64,000 bases of DNA from Gymnorhina tibicen (taxonomy: Eukaryota > Chordata > Aves > Passeriformes > Artamidae). Position 1 is the stretch's first letter; every line of letters begins with the position of its first letter. The notes under the pieces were generated by a model, which was given only the letters and a program-made list of their open reading frames with translations, searched no databases and had not been told where the DNA came from. Location: contig VXAZ01007509.1 of the NCBI GenBank assembly GCA_013399875.1, positions 444,351 to 508,350 of the forward strand, read 5' to 3'. The translations under genes and the position numbers were made by a program. Positions 50,501 through 60,940 of this stretch are shown one piece after another.

Positions 50501-53500
50501 TGCCTTTGCAGAGAAATTGTGTTAGAAAGCAATTGTTGTCCCCAAACCTTGGGGAATAGTCTTTTTCCATTACAATCATTGTGAAGGCACTGACCTAAAT
50601 GCAGTGGTGCTTGCATAGTGAATGCATAAGCAGCTCTCCAGTATCTCCTTGTCTGTGAAAAATAAGCCTCATTTTGAACCAGCATGCCTGGGTACAGGCC
50701 TTTTGGGCAATCAAAGGCTATGTGATATACAAATGATATTTCCTTTAATAGAAAAGTCCTGGTGCCTTTAGGAGAGCCATGAGAAGTTATTTTTAATTTA
50801 TGCATTTGGCCAAACACCAAATCGTATGAGCCAGACAGTTCCATATGAGCGTTTGACATGCAACGTGATTATTCAAGTGCTTCAGCTGGGACACGCTTCA
50901 TCATTTTCCTAAGTTTGGTGTCATACAGGCAGTTACTACGTCCCCTCCTGCCATGGAAAATACAAACTCCACGCTGCTTAGATCAGGCTGGAGTCTCTCA
51001 AGTGTGGTATGGCACAGATCGGAATTCCTCTTTGCCTGAACTGTGAGCGAGCTGCAATCACAGGGGTTCTCCATGTGTCGTTAGGGTGCATTGTTTAGGG
51101 CAAAGAGCATGGTTCTGGTTATCTCTTAACGTGTGAAATATCACAACTCCCCACTGTTACGATGCTATAATAACTCATCACATCTGTCCCAGGAATATTT
51201 GTAAGTAAAAATTTAATCTTGGTATTTTTTTCATTAGTAGGCAGTTTTATGTCTGCAATATGCAGATTTTTTATAGAATGGGAAATCTCGAAAAAATCCT
51301 CTAACAGAAAGTGGAAAACAGAGAGATAAAGAATATAAGAAAGCTTGGTGCTGTAAAATAAAGTGGTTTTTGAGGTAATCATGCTCTCTATAGTAAAATA
51401 AAAGCTACAGTTCTTTACCTCTGACAAGCTGAAAGACACATTTTTTCGGTATGATTCAATTTTCTCTTTTATCATTCTTCTTTCAAAAGGAGCCACACTA
51501 CAAAATAAAAGATGCACAGGAAAAGAAAGACTTGGATATAAATAAAGATGAGGTACAACAGATCTGGGACACATTAACATCCAAACGTAAAAAAGAAACA
51601 ACCACAAAAAACCCAACTCAGAACATTTTATGATAACATACCAATAAATAGAAGTTCTAGATTACGATGTTTTTCAAGATGCTTCCTAAACCCTGCCTGG
51701 AGCTCAAATTAAGTCACTTTGTGTACTTGTTTGGAATTTTTTAATCCAGGTAACTAAGAGGGCTACAAAATGTCTTTTTAAGCATGTCTTTTTAGTATTA
51801 ATTCCGAAATAGAAGGCATTACTTGTCTAAGACAAGAAAAATTTTCTAAAGCAAGCAAAATTTTACTTCTTCAAAAATTACTCATTAACCATCCTACAGG
51901 AATCAAAAATGGTAAGTGTAGGTGTAGTAACAAATCCTGGTGGTTTTGTCTGTTCACTTGAGGTTATTTGGGTATATAGCTGCAAAGCCATCTTTTTAAT
52001 CTAGCCTGGGTATGATGTACATGACAGACAATTCTTAGAACAGGAGGTACGTGCAGCTACGCCGGTGGATCTCTGCCACCATCACAGAGAAGCAATTTCT
52101 GTTTCTTGCTGCTGTTGCCGCTTGTTTCACTGAGCATCCCCTGCAGCATTGACACACATGCTTCGCACCTTCCAGACACACGGCCATAGCCACACACAGA
52201 TACAGATGTAGGGAAGGCACAGCCCACTATTCATTGCCAATACCCAACCCATTCTGCCTGGAAAAGTCATTACTACATATGGAAGGCTCAACTAGACTGA
52301 GAAAGAGTTGATTTATTAGCCCCATATTTGAATTTAATCATCGTAATCTAGGAAAGAAATACTGTAGTTCTTTTCAACAGGGTTACTCTGGATTTCTCTG
52401 ACAACAGTTTTAGCTTTGCAGCATACCTGCCTGCAGAGAAACTCCTTCTGTCACTTCTGAAAGTACAGAGACTGGCATCTTGAACTCTGGCATAATTTCT
52501 TTTGTCATAGATTACCCAGCAATTGCAACTATTTATTGCTGGGCATATTATTTCTGCACTCTCTGTGGATCCTGCAAACAACATAGGGGTTTTTTAGGCA
52601 CCAGTGGTTCAGCTGACATTCACTGAAGTCAGATGAAGTTAAATTTACTGTTAAAATATCCAGAATACTCCCTGGGCTTTTTCTGAAATTTAGTGCAACA
52701 GCTAAAAAGACAGGTCAGCTGCTTGATATTTCAGAAAACCTCAGAAATAAATTCTGCAGATCTTTCTGCAAGTTTTCTTAGTTTTGAAGGCAATGGAAAT
52801 TTGAATGCTTGATATTTTTGAGCGAATGGAGACAGGTCAGCTCAATGAAACATTTCCAAGTGAGTTAAATGCAGCCTTCAAAAACATTCAGGGAAACTCA
52901 GGGTTGGAGCTTCAAAACCATAGGCAGTGAGACAGATCACAATATCCTCCTCAGTGTGTAGGGTTGGGGCCCACATCACATGGTGCAGGAGCATGTTCCC
53001 CCACCAGTAAAAGCAGGAAAGACAGGGAAGGACCCAAGCTCTCGTAGCCTGCCTCTGGTAAATCTCCTCTTGTCTCAGACACATCTGTCACATTTTGATC
53101 ACTTCCATCTTCCTCTGCCATGTTTCTGTATTTTCCAGTAGTCTAGCTCAAAGTAACCTATCAGTATGAACACATTTTCTAGGCCTAACCTGGTGGAAAG
53201 GCAGGAAAAGCATTACTGCGAGCCGCTGCGACTGATTTTTTGTCCATGTTACTCCTGCAGGCTGCTATCACCCAACCCCTCCACAAGCCCCTTTCTGCTT
53301 TAGCCCATGCCCCTAACTGCACCCACAAGGCTCTGGAGGGTCTCCAGGATGGCTTTCAGCAGTGCCCACACAGCTCAGCTGGGTTCAGCATTGCTCATCT
53401 TCGACTCATTTTGACCTGAGTGTCCTCCTGCCCTTTCTGGACTGTGACCCCAGCTTCATGTGCTGTCCCATGATGATTGCTTACGATGGATGGAGGCAGG

Positions 53501-53807
53501 TGAAGGAAGTCCAGAGACCAAAGGAAAGAAAACAGATGAAAAAGCCTTCTCTTTTATCTATTTCAGTAAAATTTGTAACTGCCAAATGCATCTTCTCTTT
53601 CCTGAAGTGATAATCCTGTCCTCCTTCCTGTATGACCTGGCTGTAACCCTGGGAGGAGGAAGTAATTTATTTCTAGCCCTGTTGTTTTAAATGTGTCTCA
53701 GCTTTTAGGCTGTCATCTGAGGCCACCTGAGATCAGGTTTTTCACCTGCCTGCTCATCGGTCTCCAGTCACCCAGCAAGAGGAGCCAAGGATGGGGCAGG
53801 CACAGCG
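44541..53807. other. Long unique non-coding stretch
   Basis: No gene, RNA gene or clear transposon is recognised over about 9 kb. Items noted are a nested pair of short palindromes at 44765-44786, a 12-bp palindrome ACAATTAATTGT at 45899-45910 and an alternating purine/pyrimidine tract at 49190-49220. Short words near 45755 and 52617 resemble an ancient repeat. Open frames reach 165 codons (51119-51616, minus) without a recognisable domain. Confidence 0.6.
49190..49220. repeat. 31-nt alternating purine/pyrimidine tract (Z-DNA candidate)
   Basis: Every base from 49190 to 49220 alternates purine and pyrimidine without a break, mixing GT/TG, CA and TA steps. It includes an imperfect inverted repeat, GTGTATAC against GCATACAC (7 of 8 pair). 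GT/CA alternation favours left-handed Z-DNA under supercoiling, although the TA steps weaken it. Confidence 0.85.
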
Positions 53808-53885
53808 GTGGCCCCGCACGAAGGGCTGACACAGGAGCACAAGCAAGGCTTATGTGTTTCACACCATTTCCTCAGTGCCCGTGCT

Positions 53886-53906
53886 GACAGACAGACAGAC
53901 AGACAG
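53886..53906 (+). repeat. (GACA)5 microsatellite
   Basis: Five perfect GACA units plus one base stand in tandem. GATA/GACA repeats are common polymorphic microsatellites in vertebrates. The surrounding 53.8-54.3 kb is GC-richer than average. Confidence 0.95.
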
Positions 53907-54024
53907 CCTCCCACCAGTCCCTGTGGGGCACTGAGCAGCTCTGGCACCGCGAGCGTGCGGCTGGGAGAGTGCCAGTGCTCTGCAGCTCCTACCTGTTGCC
54001 TTAGAAACAAACAAAGTCATGTAG

Positions 54025-54150
54025 GCCTGTGTTCTTTCTTCCTTTTTCTTCCTTCTTTTTCCTTCATTTTGCTGCTCAGTGTGCCGTGCGCCAAGCCTCC
54101 AGGTGGGAGGGAAGAACAAGGAGAAAAGAGAAAAGAAAGGAGAGAGAAGA
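54025..54150. repeat. Adjacent pyrimidine-rich and purine-rich tracts
   Basis: A CTT/TTC-rich arm at about 54027-54070 is followed, after roughly 40 bases of mixed GC-rich sequence, by a GA-rich arm at about 54105-54150 on the same strand. The arms are complementary in composition but not base for base, so a stem would be imperfect. It is low-complexity DNA with possible secondary structure. Confidence 0.6.
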
Positions 54151-54309
54151 GTGAGCATATTAAGTCCAGGAAACACATTTTGAGACTAAATATGAAAGCA
54201 AGACACATTGGGGCAGCTACTGGGCTCGTCCCTGCCCACTGCCCTTGTGGGGCGTGCGGCAGGAGGTCACGCTGCCACGCCGAGAGCAGTTGTAGGAGCC
54301 AGCTGTGAC

Positions 54310-56433
54310 ATCTGGCTTCCATTGAGGAATCTGAACGCTGGAACCGGACAATGTTTGTTTTCTCTTGCTTGAGCACGCATCAAAGTTTTAATTAAAGAAA
54401 TCTCAGAGATGCTTTCAGCGAGACTGCCCAGGGTCAGCATGCAGAGGGTGCTTTTTCAGGGATATGAGCTGGTCCTGGTCCAACCCGCTCCCTGAGGTGA
54501 TGGGTGTGTTTTGGGGTGAGGGAGGAGTTTCAGAGCCTCAAGCAATAGGGATCGATGACACTCAGAAAGACCCTATAGTTGTCTTTGTGTACATGGAGGC
54601 CCAGACTCCAAGGAATAACCACTGCTTCCTGCGTGCCTTTTCGTTTTGCCAGCAGCTATTCCCATGGCTGGTCAGCCTCACTGCCCTTCTCTTTGCAAAA
54701 TCATTTAATTCTTCCTGTGGTTACTCCTTCCTTTAAAGCCACTCCTAGGACCTCCTCTCCCCATTCGCAACAAAGACCACCAGAGCTATGCCCTCTGACA
54801 CCACTGGCTGCAGCTCTGTTGCTGCTTAGCTACTACTGGAAGCTATTAGTTCTCCAGCTTTTGCATTAGGCAATATTTTTTTTTTCCAAATAATTGTTTT
54901 TCAGATGGTTAGTAACCCTTTAGGATCATTTCTGAAATAGAACAACCCTATTCCCACTTCTGAGTAGTCAGTACCACCACAATAAAATATTTCAAACACA
55001 TCAGATCTCTAGAAACCCCTTAAATTTGTTCCCAATCCCCATTAAAATTGCAGCAGCAGTTCATCTCTCCAGGGCTACACTGGTTAGGGAAAACACCTGG
55101 CACACATCCTATTCCTTCAGTGCAAAGCACACCCTGTACAGCTGCAGCTTGGGCAACACATCGGAGAGTCACAGTCAATCTGCAGCAACAACTGAGAAAC
55201 AGAAACCCGTAGTGGAGGGGTAGGTTTGTGGGATCCTTTTCCACAAAGAATGGTATTAAAGAGCATTAGTCTGTTGGATATAGCTGAGACTTCTAAAGTG
55301 GCTCACAGCCACCCATGTGCCCTATAAATCTATTTTTGTTTTTATGTGTAAATGATGTAATGCCTGCAAGCTTCCTCAGTCAGGGTTCATTATTTAATTT
55401 CTCAGGTGGCTGAAGTCATAGGCTTTGTGGCGTCTGTGACCACCCACAATGTGCTCTCACTGCCCAGAAATGAATTTCCTCTTAGACCTTGGATTCTAAT
55501 TGGCATCTGCAGAATTAAAAGTCCACTGACCACTTCACGTCATGGGAAGATTTGGAAAACATCTCTGGAATGATAAAACCATTTTGATCCCGAAATAATG
55601 TGTGTGCTTAAACTAAGACCTTTTCTGATACAAAGAAGATAATTAAAGCCAAGTTTTGATATGATACCATGTTAAGATAAACCCCATTTTCATGAGCAAT
55701 CATCTACTTGGAAAATAAAGCCCATGAAGCAAGATAAAGTCCTTGCTCCACCTAATCTAATATTCCACACTGTCACAATTTTATCCCGTATTTTCTTTAC
55801 TAAATGGGAGTGCATCTTTACTAATATCACTGGGCTCCTAAATCATTCCTGAGGATGGTTATCACCAGGGGAGTAATGAAGATTTATCTGTATCCTTTGC
55901 CTTACCTACTAGTGATAAACATATCTCATGCTTTCTTTTAATCCTGCTAAAATCACATCCTTGGTGTTGTTTTACCTAAATGTTTGTAAATCCAAGAAGT
56001 TAACCATGCATGAAAAACAGGCTTCCCTACACCGGTCCAGTTGGGCCTGAGAAATTAGTCTTCTCCATAATACTGCCTAGTGTCATGGTACCAAACCCCA
56101 TGGTTTTCTGATAATACCTGCGATCATTCACTTTTTGGCAGATTGAAATACTGTGCCTTATTAGCAGTTAAAATAAATTGAATAGAGTGGTGCAGAGGTC
56201 AAATTATTACTGTATAAACACTGATCAGCATTCCCTTAATTGTGTAAATCCTTAAAGTCTGAAAGGATAATCTTCATGAATTACAGGTATTTTCATGAAC
56301 CTAGAATCAAGCATTTAAAAAAAAGTTAGATGGGTGTGGTCCAAAGCACAGTGAAATCTATAAAAGTCAACTACATCTCAAAAACATAACTTCCTTACTG
56401 CTAGAGTTCAGATTGTTATTATATAGGAACACA
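54310..56433. other. Unique non-coding sequence
   Basis: No gene or clear repeat is recognised. A T-run lies at about 54878-54889. Open frames are below 100 codons. Confidence 0.6.
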
Positions 56434-56453
56434 AATATATTTGCAAATATATT
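56434..56453. repeat. 20-bp perfect palindrome with octamer-like core
   Basis: AATATATTTGCAAATATATT equals its own reverse complement over all 20 bases. The centre ATTTGCAAAT resembles POU-octamer and C/EBP-type sites in both orientations. It ends 35 bp before the 5' end of the CR1 copy at 56489. Confidence 0.9.
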
Positions 56454-56488
56454 ATACGCTTGCAGGCAAGTTCATCAGTGATGTCCAT

Positions 56489-57319
56489 CTCTAAGAAGGG
56501 CCAGAAGGAAGATCTGGAGAACTATGGGTCTGTCAGCCTGAACTGAGTGCCAGGGAAGGTCATGGAGCAGATCAGATTGAGTGCTGTCCTGTGGCATGTG
56601 CAAGCCAGCCAGGGCATCAGGCCCAGCCAGCGTGGATTTGTGAAACTCAGGTCCTGCTTGACCAACCTGATCTCTCCTTCTATGACAAAGTGGCCCAGTT
56701 AGCTGATGCAGGAAAGGTTGGCTTGGATCAGAAATCCTGTGGCCAGAAAGACCAGGGCAGTGAACATACCCCTGCTCCTCAGCTCTGGCGAGGCTGCACC
56801 TTGAATGCTGTGTTCAGTTTTCAACCCATCATTACTAGAAAGACATTGAGGCACTGAAGTGAGTCCAGAGAAGGGCAATGAAGTTGGTGAAGGGTCTGAA
56901 GCACAAGTCCTGTGAGGAGTGGCTGAGGGAGCTGGGGGTGTTTAGCCTGGAGAAAAGGAGGCTCAGGGGAGACCTTATCACTCCCTAGAACTGCCTGAAA
57001 GGAGGCTGTAGCCAGGTAGGGGTCAGCCTCTTCTCCCAGGTAATGACCAATACAACAAGAGGAAATGGCCTCAAGTTGCACCAGAGGAGGTTTATATTTG
57101 ATATTAGAAGAAATTTCTCCATCAAAGGAGTTGTCAAGCATTGGGACAGGCTGCTCAGGGAATGGGTGGAGTCACCATCCCAGGAGGTATTTAAAAGATG
57201 TGTAGATGTGGCACTTAGGGACATGATTTAGTGGTGGACTTGGCAGTGCTGGGTTAAGGGCTGGACTCAATGATCTCAGAGGTCTTTTACAACCTATACA
57301 GGTCTATGATTCTATGATT
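56489..57319 (+). mobile_element. CR1 LINE copy, 5'-truncated and internally deleted
   Basis: This is the longest CR1 piece in the window. It starts in the reverse transcriptase region: the translated words VSLN, GKVMEQI, GIRPSQRGF and SCLTNL correspond to the CR1 RT N-terminal part. At about 56720 the sequence jumps to the 3' part of the element, continuing GAGGCTGCACCTTGAATGC, GAAAGACATTGAGG, GGAAATGGCCTCAAGTTGC and the tail TCTATGATTCTATGATTC. The YLDFSKAF-type and FADD-type catalytic blocks between these parts are absent, so the enzyme cannot be active. An in-frame stop also interrupts the RT remnant. Two open frames, 56591-56857 and 57043-57231, are element-derived. It is the youngest-looking CR1 here, as it stays closest to the consensus I remember. 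Confidence 0.93.
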
Positions 57320-58080
57320 CATTCTTCAACAGCAGTAGAGTCACATACAAGGATCTTCAGATAGTGGTTATTTAATTTAAGTCTATATGCATCATAAATA
57401 TTGAAATAAGAAGAAACAAACCGCTTTCTCACAGAAGAAAATCTGATTAAGCAAATCTTTAATCTACAAGGTTCTAAGTGACTAAAACATATTTTTTATC
57501 TTCTGCAAGAATTCCAGTAAAAAACTAGCACCATGAGAAAAATAGATGTTCATGCTGTAGACAATACACGTGGCTCCCGCCTTTTCTCACAGTGAAAATG
57601 CTGAAAGAATGTTTTTGGACAGAATGTTTCCAGCACTGAGTCTCAAACTAAGTTTTTATTTTTCCTCTGTTGTATATAAAACAGAAATTAAAAGTAGCAA
57701 TGAGAAAAAAAACCCCTCATAAGGAAACTTTTTGTCCTCAGCAGCACCTTTTCACTCAGACAGAATTTTAGCTGTGGAAGAAGAGGCAAGAACAAAGGTT
57801 TATTGGGCATGTGAAGCAGGTGAAATGATTTGCTCCCAAATATTTCTTCATGTATTCTTATTCAGTCTTTTCTACACTGGATGTCTATTTTCCAGGGTTT
57901 CATCACTGTAAACCTGTTCCAAGTATTACAAAAACCATACCATTTCCACAGAGAGTATGAGCAGGGACTTTGAAGAGAGACACATGCTCTGCAGGAGGGG
58001 AGGTACCTAGGGAGATCATCCCTGTGCCCAGCCCTCCAGATTCAATGGCAACACTTGGCCAGCTGGAAAAGTCACCTCAC
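57320..58080. other. Unique non-coding sequence
   Basis: AT-rich sequence directly after the CR1 tail, with no gene or repeat recognised. Confidence 0.6.
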
Positions 58081-60860
58081 TTCAGACACCTGAAGCTGAC
58101 ATCCAGAAAGCTGCACTGTGATGACAGCCAGGCTTGAACCCTCCCCTGCACACACACAAGGTCTGCTGCTTCCCAAGTCCTGAGATGTTAGCCTGGGCCC
58201 CAAGGGCTGCACCGTGCAGGCCGAAAACTAAACAGCCAAGTATCGCAGGCTGCTGCCGGGCACCCTGCATTCCCATGAGAAACTCGCAAAGTCGGATGAA
58301 CTGCGTCACAGCAGCCTGCAAAGAGGAGGCCTGGTTTAAAAATACCGCCTGGTGCAGATTTCCCAGGCCATATATAGTTCACACATCTCACGGTAGCAGG
58401 AAGGAGCTGCAAAGACACACAGAGACACAGAGAAGGAAGAAAGCAGTGAGAGACGCGACTGCCAGTGTGCAACAAAAACAGGTTAAAAATAGCCTGGGCT
58501 ACAACATCTCCCTCCTATCCTGGGAGTGTGGGGGCCACTGGTCCTCCCTTGGCCTCTCTGGCCTGTCTCTCAGCTGCCTATTTTCTGCCAGGAGGAAAGG
58601 GCAGGAAGGAAATTTTCGGTTCCTGTAGGCAGAAGAAGAGAAAATGACAGCCCTGTTTGTTTTGACGCTGGGCAGGCTCTCCTGGGCTTGCACAGACACC
58701 TGGCCGGTGCTGTAAGATGCCCTCCCTGAGGGGCAGGCTGAGGGCATGTGGAGAGCATAGGCTTGGGATGCCTCTCTCACATTCCCCAGCAGCAGCAGGC
58801 ATAACCCCACAGGTGCCACGCTGCTGAGATGAGGTGCCGGGAGAGGATAGCAGCCGGCACTTTGATAAGGGCTTTGAAAGAAGTCTCGTCTTCCCCCCAC
58901 CACCCTTTGCACATTGAGTCCTGCTACGGAGGCAAAGCTAAACTGGCCGAGCCTACTCTGGTAAGATGAATAAAAAGCAAAAAACACTTGTTCTGCCCAT
59001 CACCTCTTATCCCCCAAAGACTTCCCCAAAGGGAAAGCAGCCATGTGCCAAATGGGTTATCTATCTGCAAGGATCTTCTCCATCACCTTCTCCTAGCCCA
59101 GTCCCTTGAAAGGAAAGCAAGAATATGAAGGTGTTTGCCATCCAGGCCAGGGTGTGTGACCCTAGACTCCTGGAACCTCCTTGCTTGCTGAGATTTCCAG
59201 TTGCCAGGTGAGCACTGCCTGACCTGTGGCTTGTGTGGGAAGAAAGTTATGTCGGTGTGTCTCCAGAGGCCAGGCAATTCCTCATGGGGCCAGTTTCAAT
59301 TCGAGGGCTAGAGTTTCTTTATTTTATTCCTGCTCACTTGCATCTTGCAGATCTGGCTGCCTCAGCTGCAAACAACTTCTGTCAACTCCTAGATGCTGAC
59401 ACGAGGCACTCAGAGGGGTCCAAGCCAGAAGTCCAGATTCCAAACATCCCTGAACTTTAGTGAAGTTCAAATCAGAGCACACATCTTTAGTGAGAAGAGG
59501 AAAGCTGTAATATGATCCTAGCCCTGGGCAATAGAGGTAACACTCCAGTGTGGTCTGAAGGTGACTTCCAGAATATGTGGTGTGGAGCAAAGCAGAGGAG
59601 GAGAGGGAAAAGCGAGAAGTCATTTTTCATATGTTAAAAAGAAAGAGTTCTAGCAGTGAACTGGGTGTCTGCTGTCTGTGGGAGGGTGAGGAAGGTTGCT
59701 GACAGAGTAAAGGGGGTTAAGAGAGGTGGATAAACTCTGAATGGAATAAGGAGTGATACCAAAGAGCTCTGTAGGCTGTCAGAGAGGTGTCTGTGAAGGA
59801 GCAGAAAAACCAAGAATGCCAGCATCCAGGGAGAAGCCCATCATATCACATCTGCATATCTATGAGATCTTGAGACTACAGATGCATTCAGGCTCATACC
59901 CGTCTCTGCAGTGCTCTCTGCCTGCCTTTCATATGGATCAAAATCCTCCTAACACCTCACCTCCAGCTCTGTTTGCAGGGGAAGAATGCCTTCAGAGAGA
60001 AGGGCAGGGCTGGGCACTGGTTGTGCCCTTGTTGAGGACTGTGAGCAGCATCAGCCTCTCTGCATGCTGCCAGCAGCTTCTACACCAGTGTGGGCAGTGT
60101 GGACTTTTGCCTCTGGAGCACAAGAACCTGCGTTCTGGTCCTCCAGCTCTACACTGGCTTGTGCCTCAATTTAGCACTTGGGCTCGCAAGAATCAAAGTT
60201 GGGCACTAACCACATCAGGGTGCAGAAACAGAGATGCCTTTTTCACTCCACATGAAAATATGGGATCTCTGATCCTTGTTCTTAATCCTGGCTCTGTGGA
60301 TGGCCGCAGAGAAGCAGCAAGCAGCCTAACTGGGTTCCCCTAATGCCGTATCAGTGTGCTGGGTGTGATGAGATACACCAGTCTCTGTACATCAGAGGAA
60401 CAAATTTTACCCTGAATTTAGAGGGCGCCAGTCTGCAGGATTGGGAAGCCACCCCCATCAGATGACACAGGGTTAAGGTTTAAGGTCAGAGCAGTGCACA
60501 GTGTAAGGCAACAGCAGCTCAGGCCTTGCTTGCAGGAAGGTGAGATGACAACCTCAATTGTGACCACGCATGGGGTGTGCATTCAAGGGTGACTCTGCGT
60601 GTGCCACGCCTCTCCCGTGGGCCGGAGGAACAAACTCCTTGTCGATATCTAACCTCCCTTCAGCCAGCTGATGGTGACTGGTTAGAGGGCTTTCGTGCCA
60701 TGCTGTCACACCGGCCATAAAGAGGAAAGGGTCGCTTCCTGGCTCTCGCTTCCTCAGTTAATGAATGACACCACTAATTAACTGACAGTAACATGGAGCT
60801 ATTCTTGGCCATAGGTGGATCTTACTGAGGTCATACTGGTTGCGGGTAATGTAATTTATT
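58081..60860. other. GC-richer block without a recognised gene
   Basis: Composition is more GC-rich than the flanks and overlapping frames are numerous. They include the longest in the window, 196 codons on the plus strand at 59753-60343, and two frames of 162-164 codons near 58.1-59.0 kb on opposite strands. No signal peptide, membrane segment or catalytic motif stands out. A weak MIR-like word (TGCGTTCTGGTCCTCCAGCT and following bases) at about 60130-60180 falls inside the longest frame, arguing against that frame being a host gene. Confidence 0.5.
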
Positions 60861-60861
60861 A

Positions 60862-60940
60862 CCCTGTGAGACACTTTGGGATACAGAGTAAGAAGGCTAC
60901 TTGGAAAGTGCCAAAGCAATAATCCAAGTCAGAATTTTCC
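60862..60940 (+). repeat. Possible MIR-like 3' remnant
   Basis: The words CCCTGTGAGACACTTTGGGAT, then a spacer, then GGCTACTTGGAAAGTGCC resemble the 3' part of old amniote repeats that reads CTGTGAGGCACTTTGGGAT and GGCGCTATATAAGTGC. The match is short and decayed. Confidence 0.35.
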
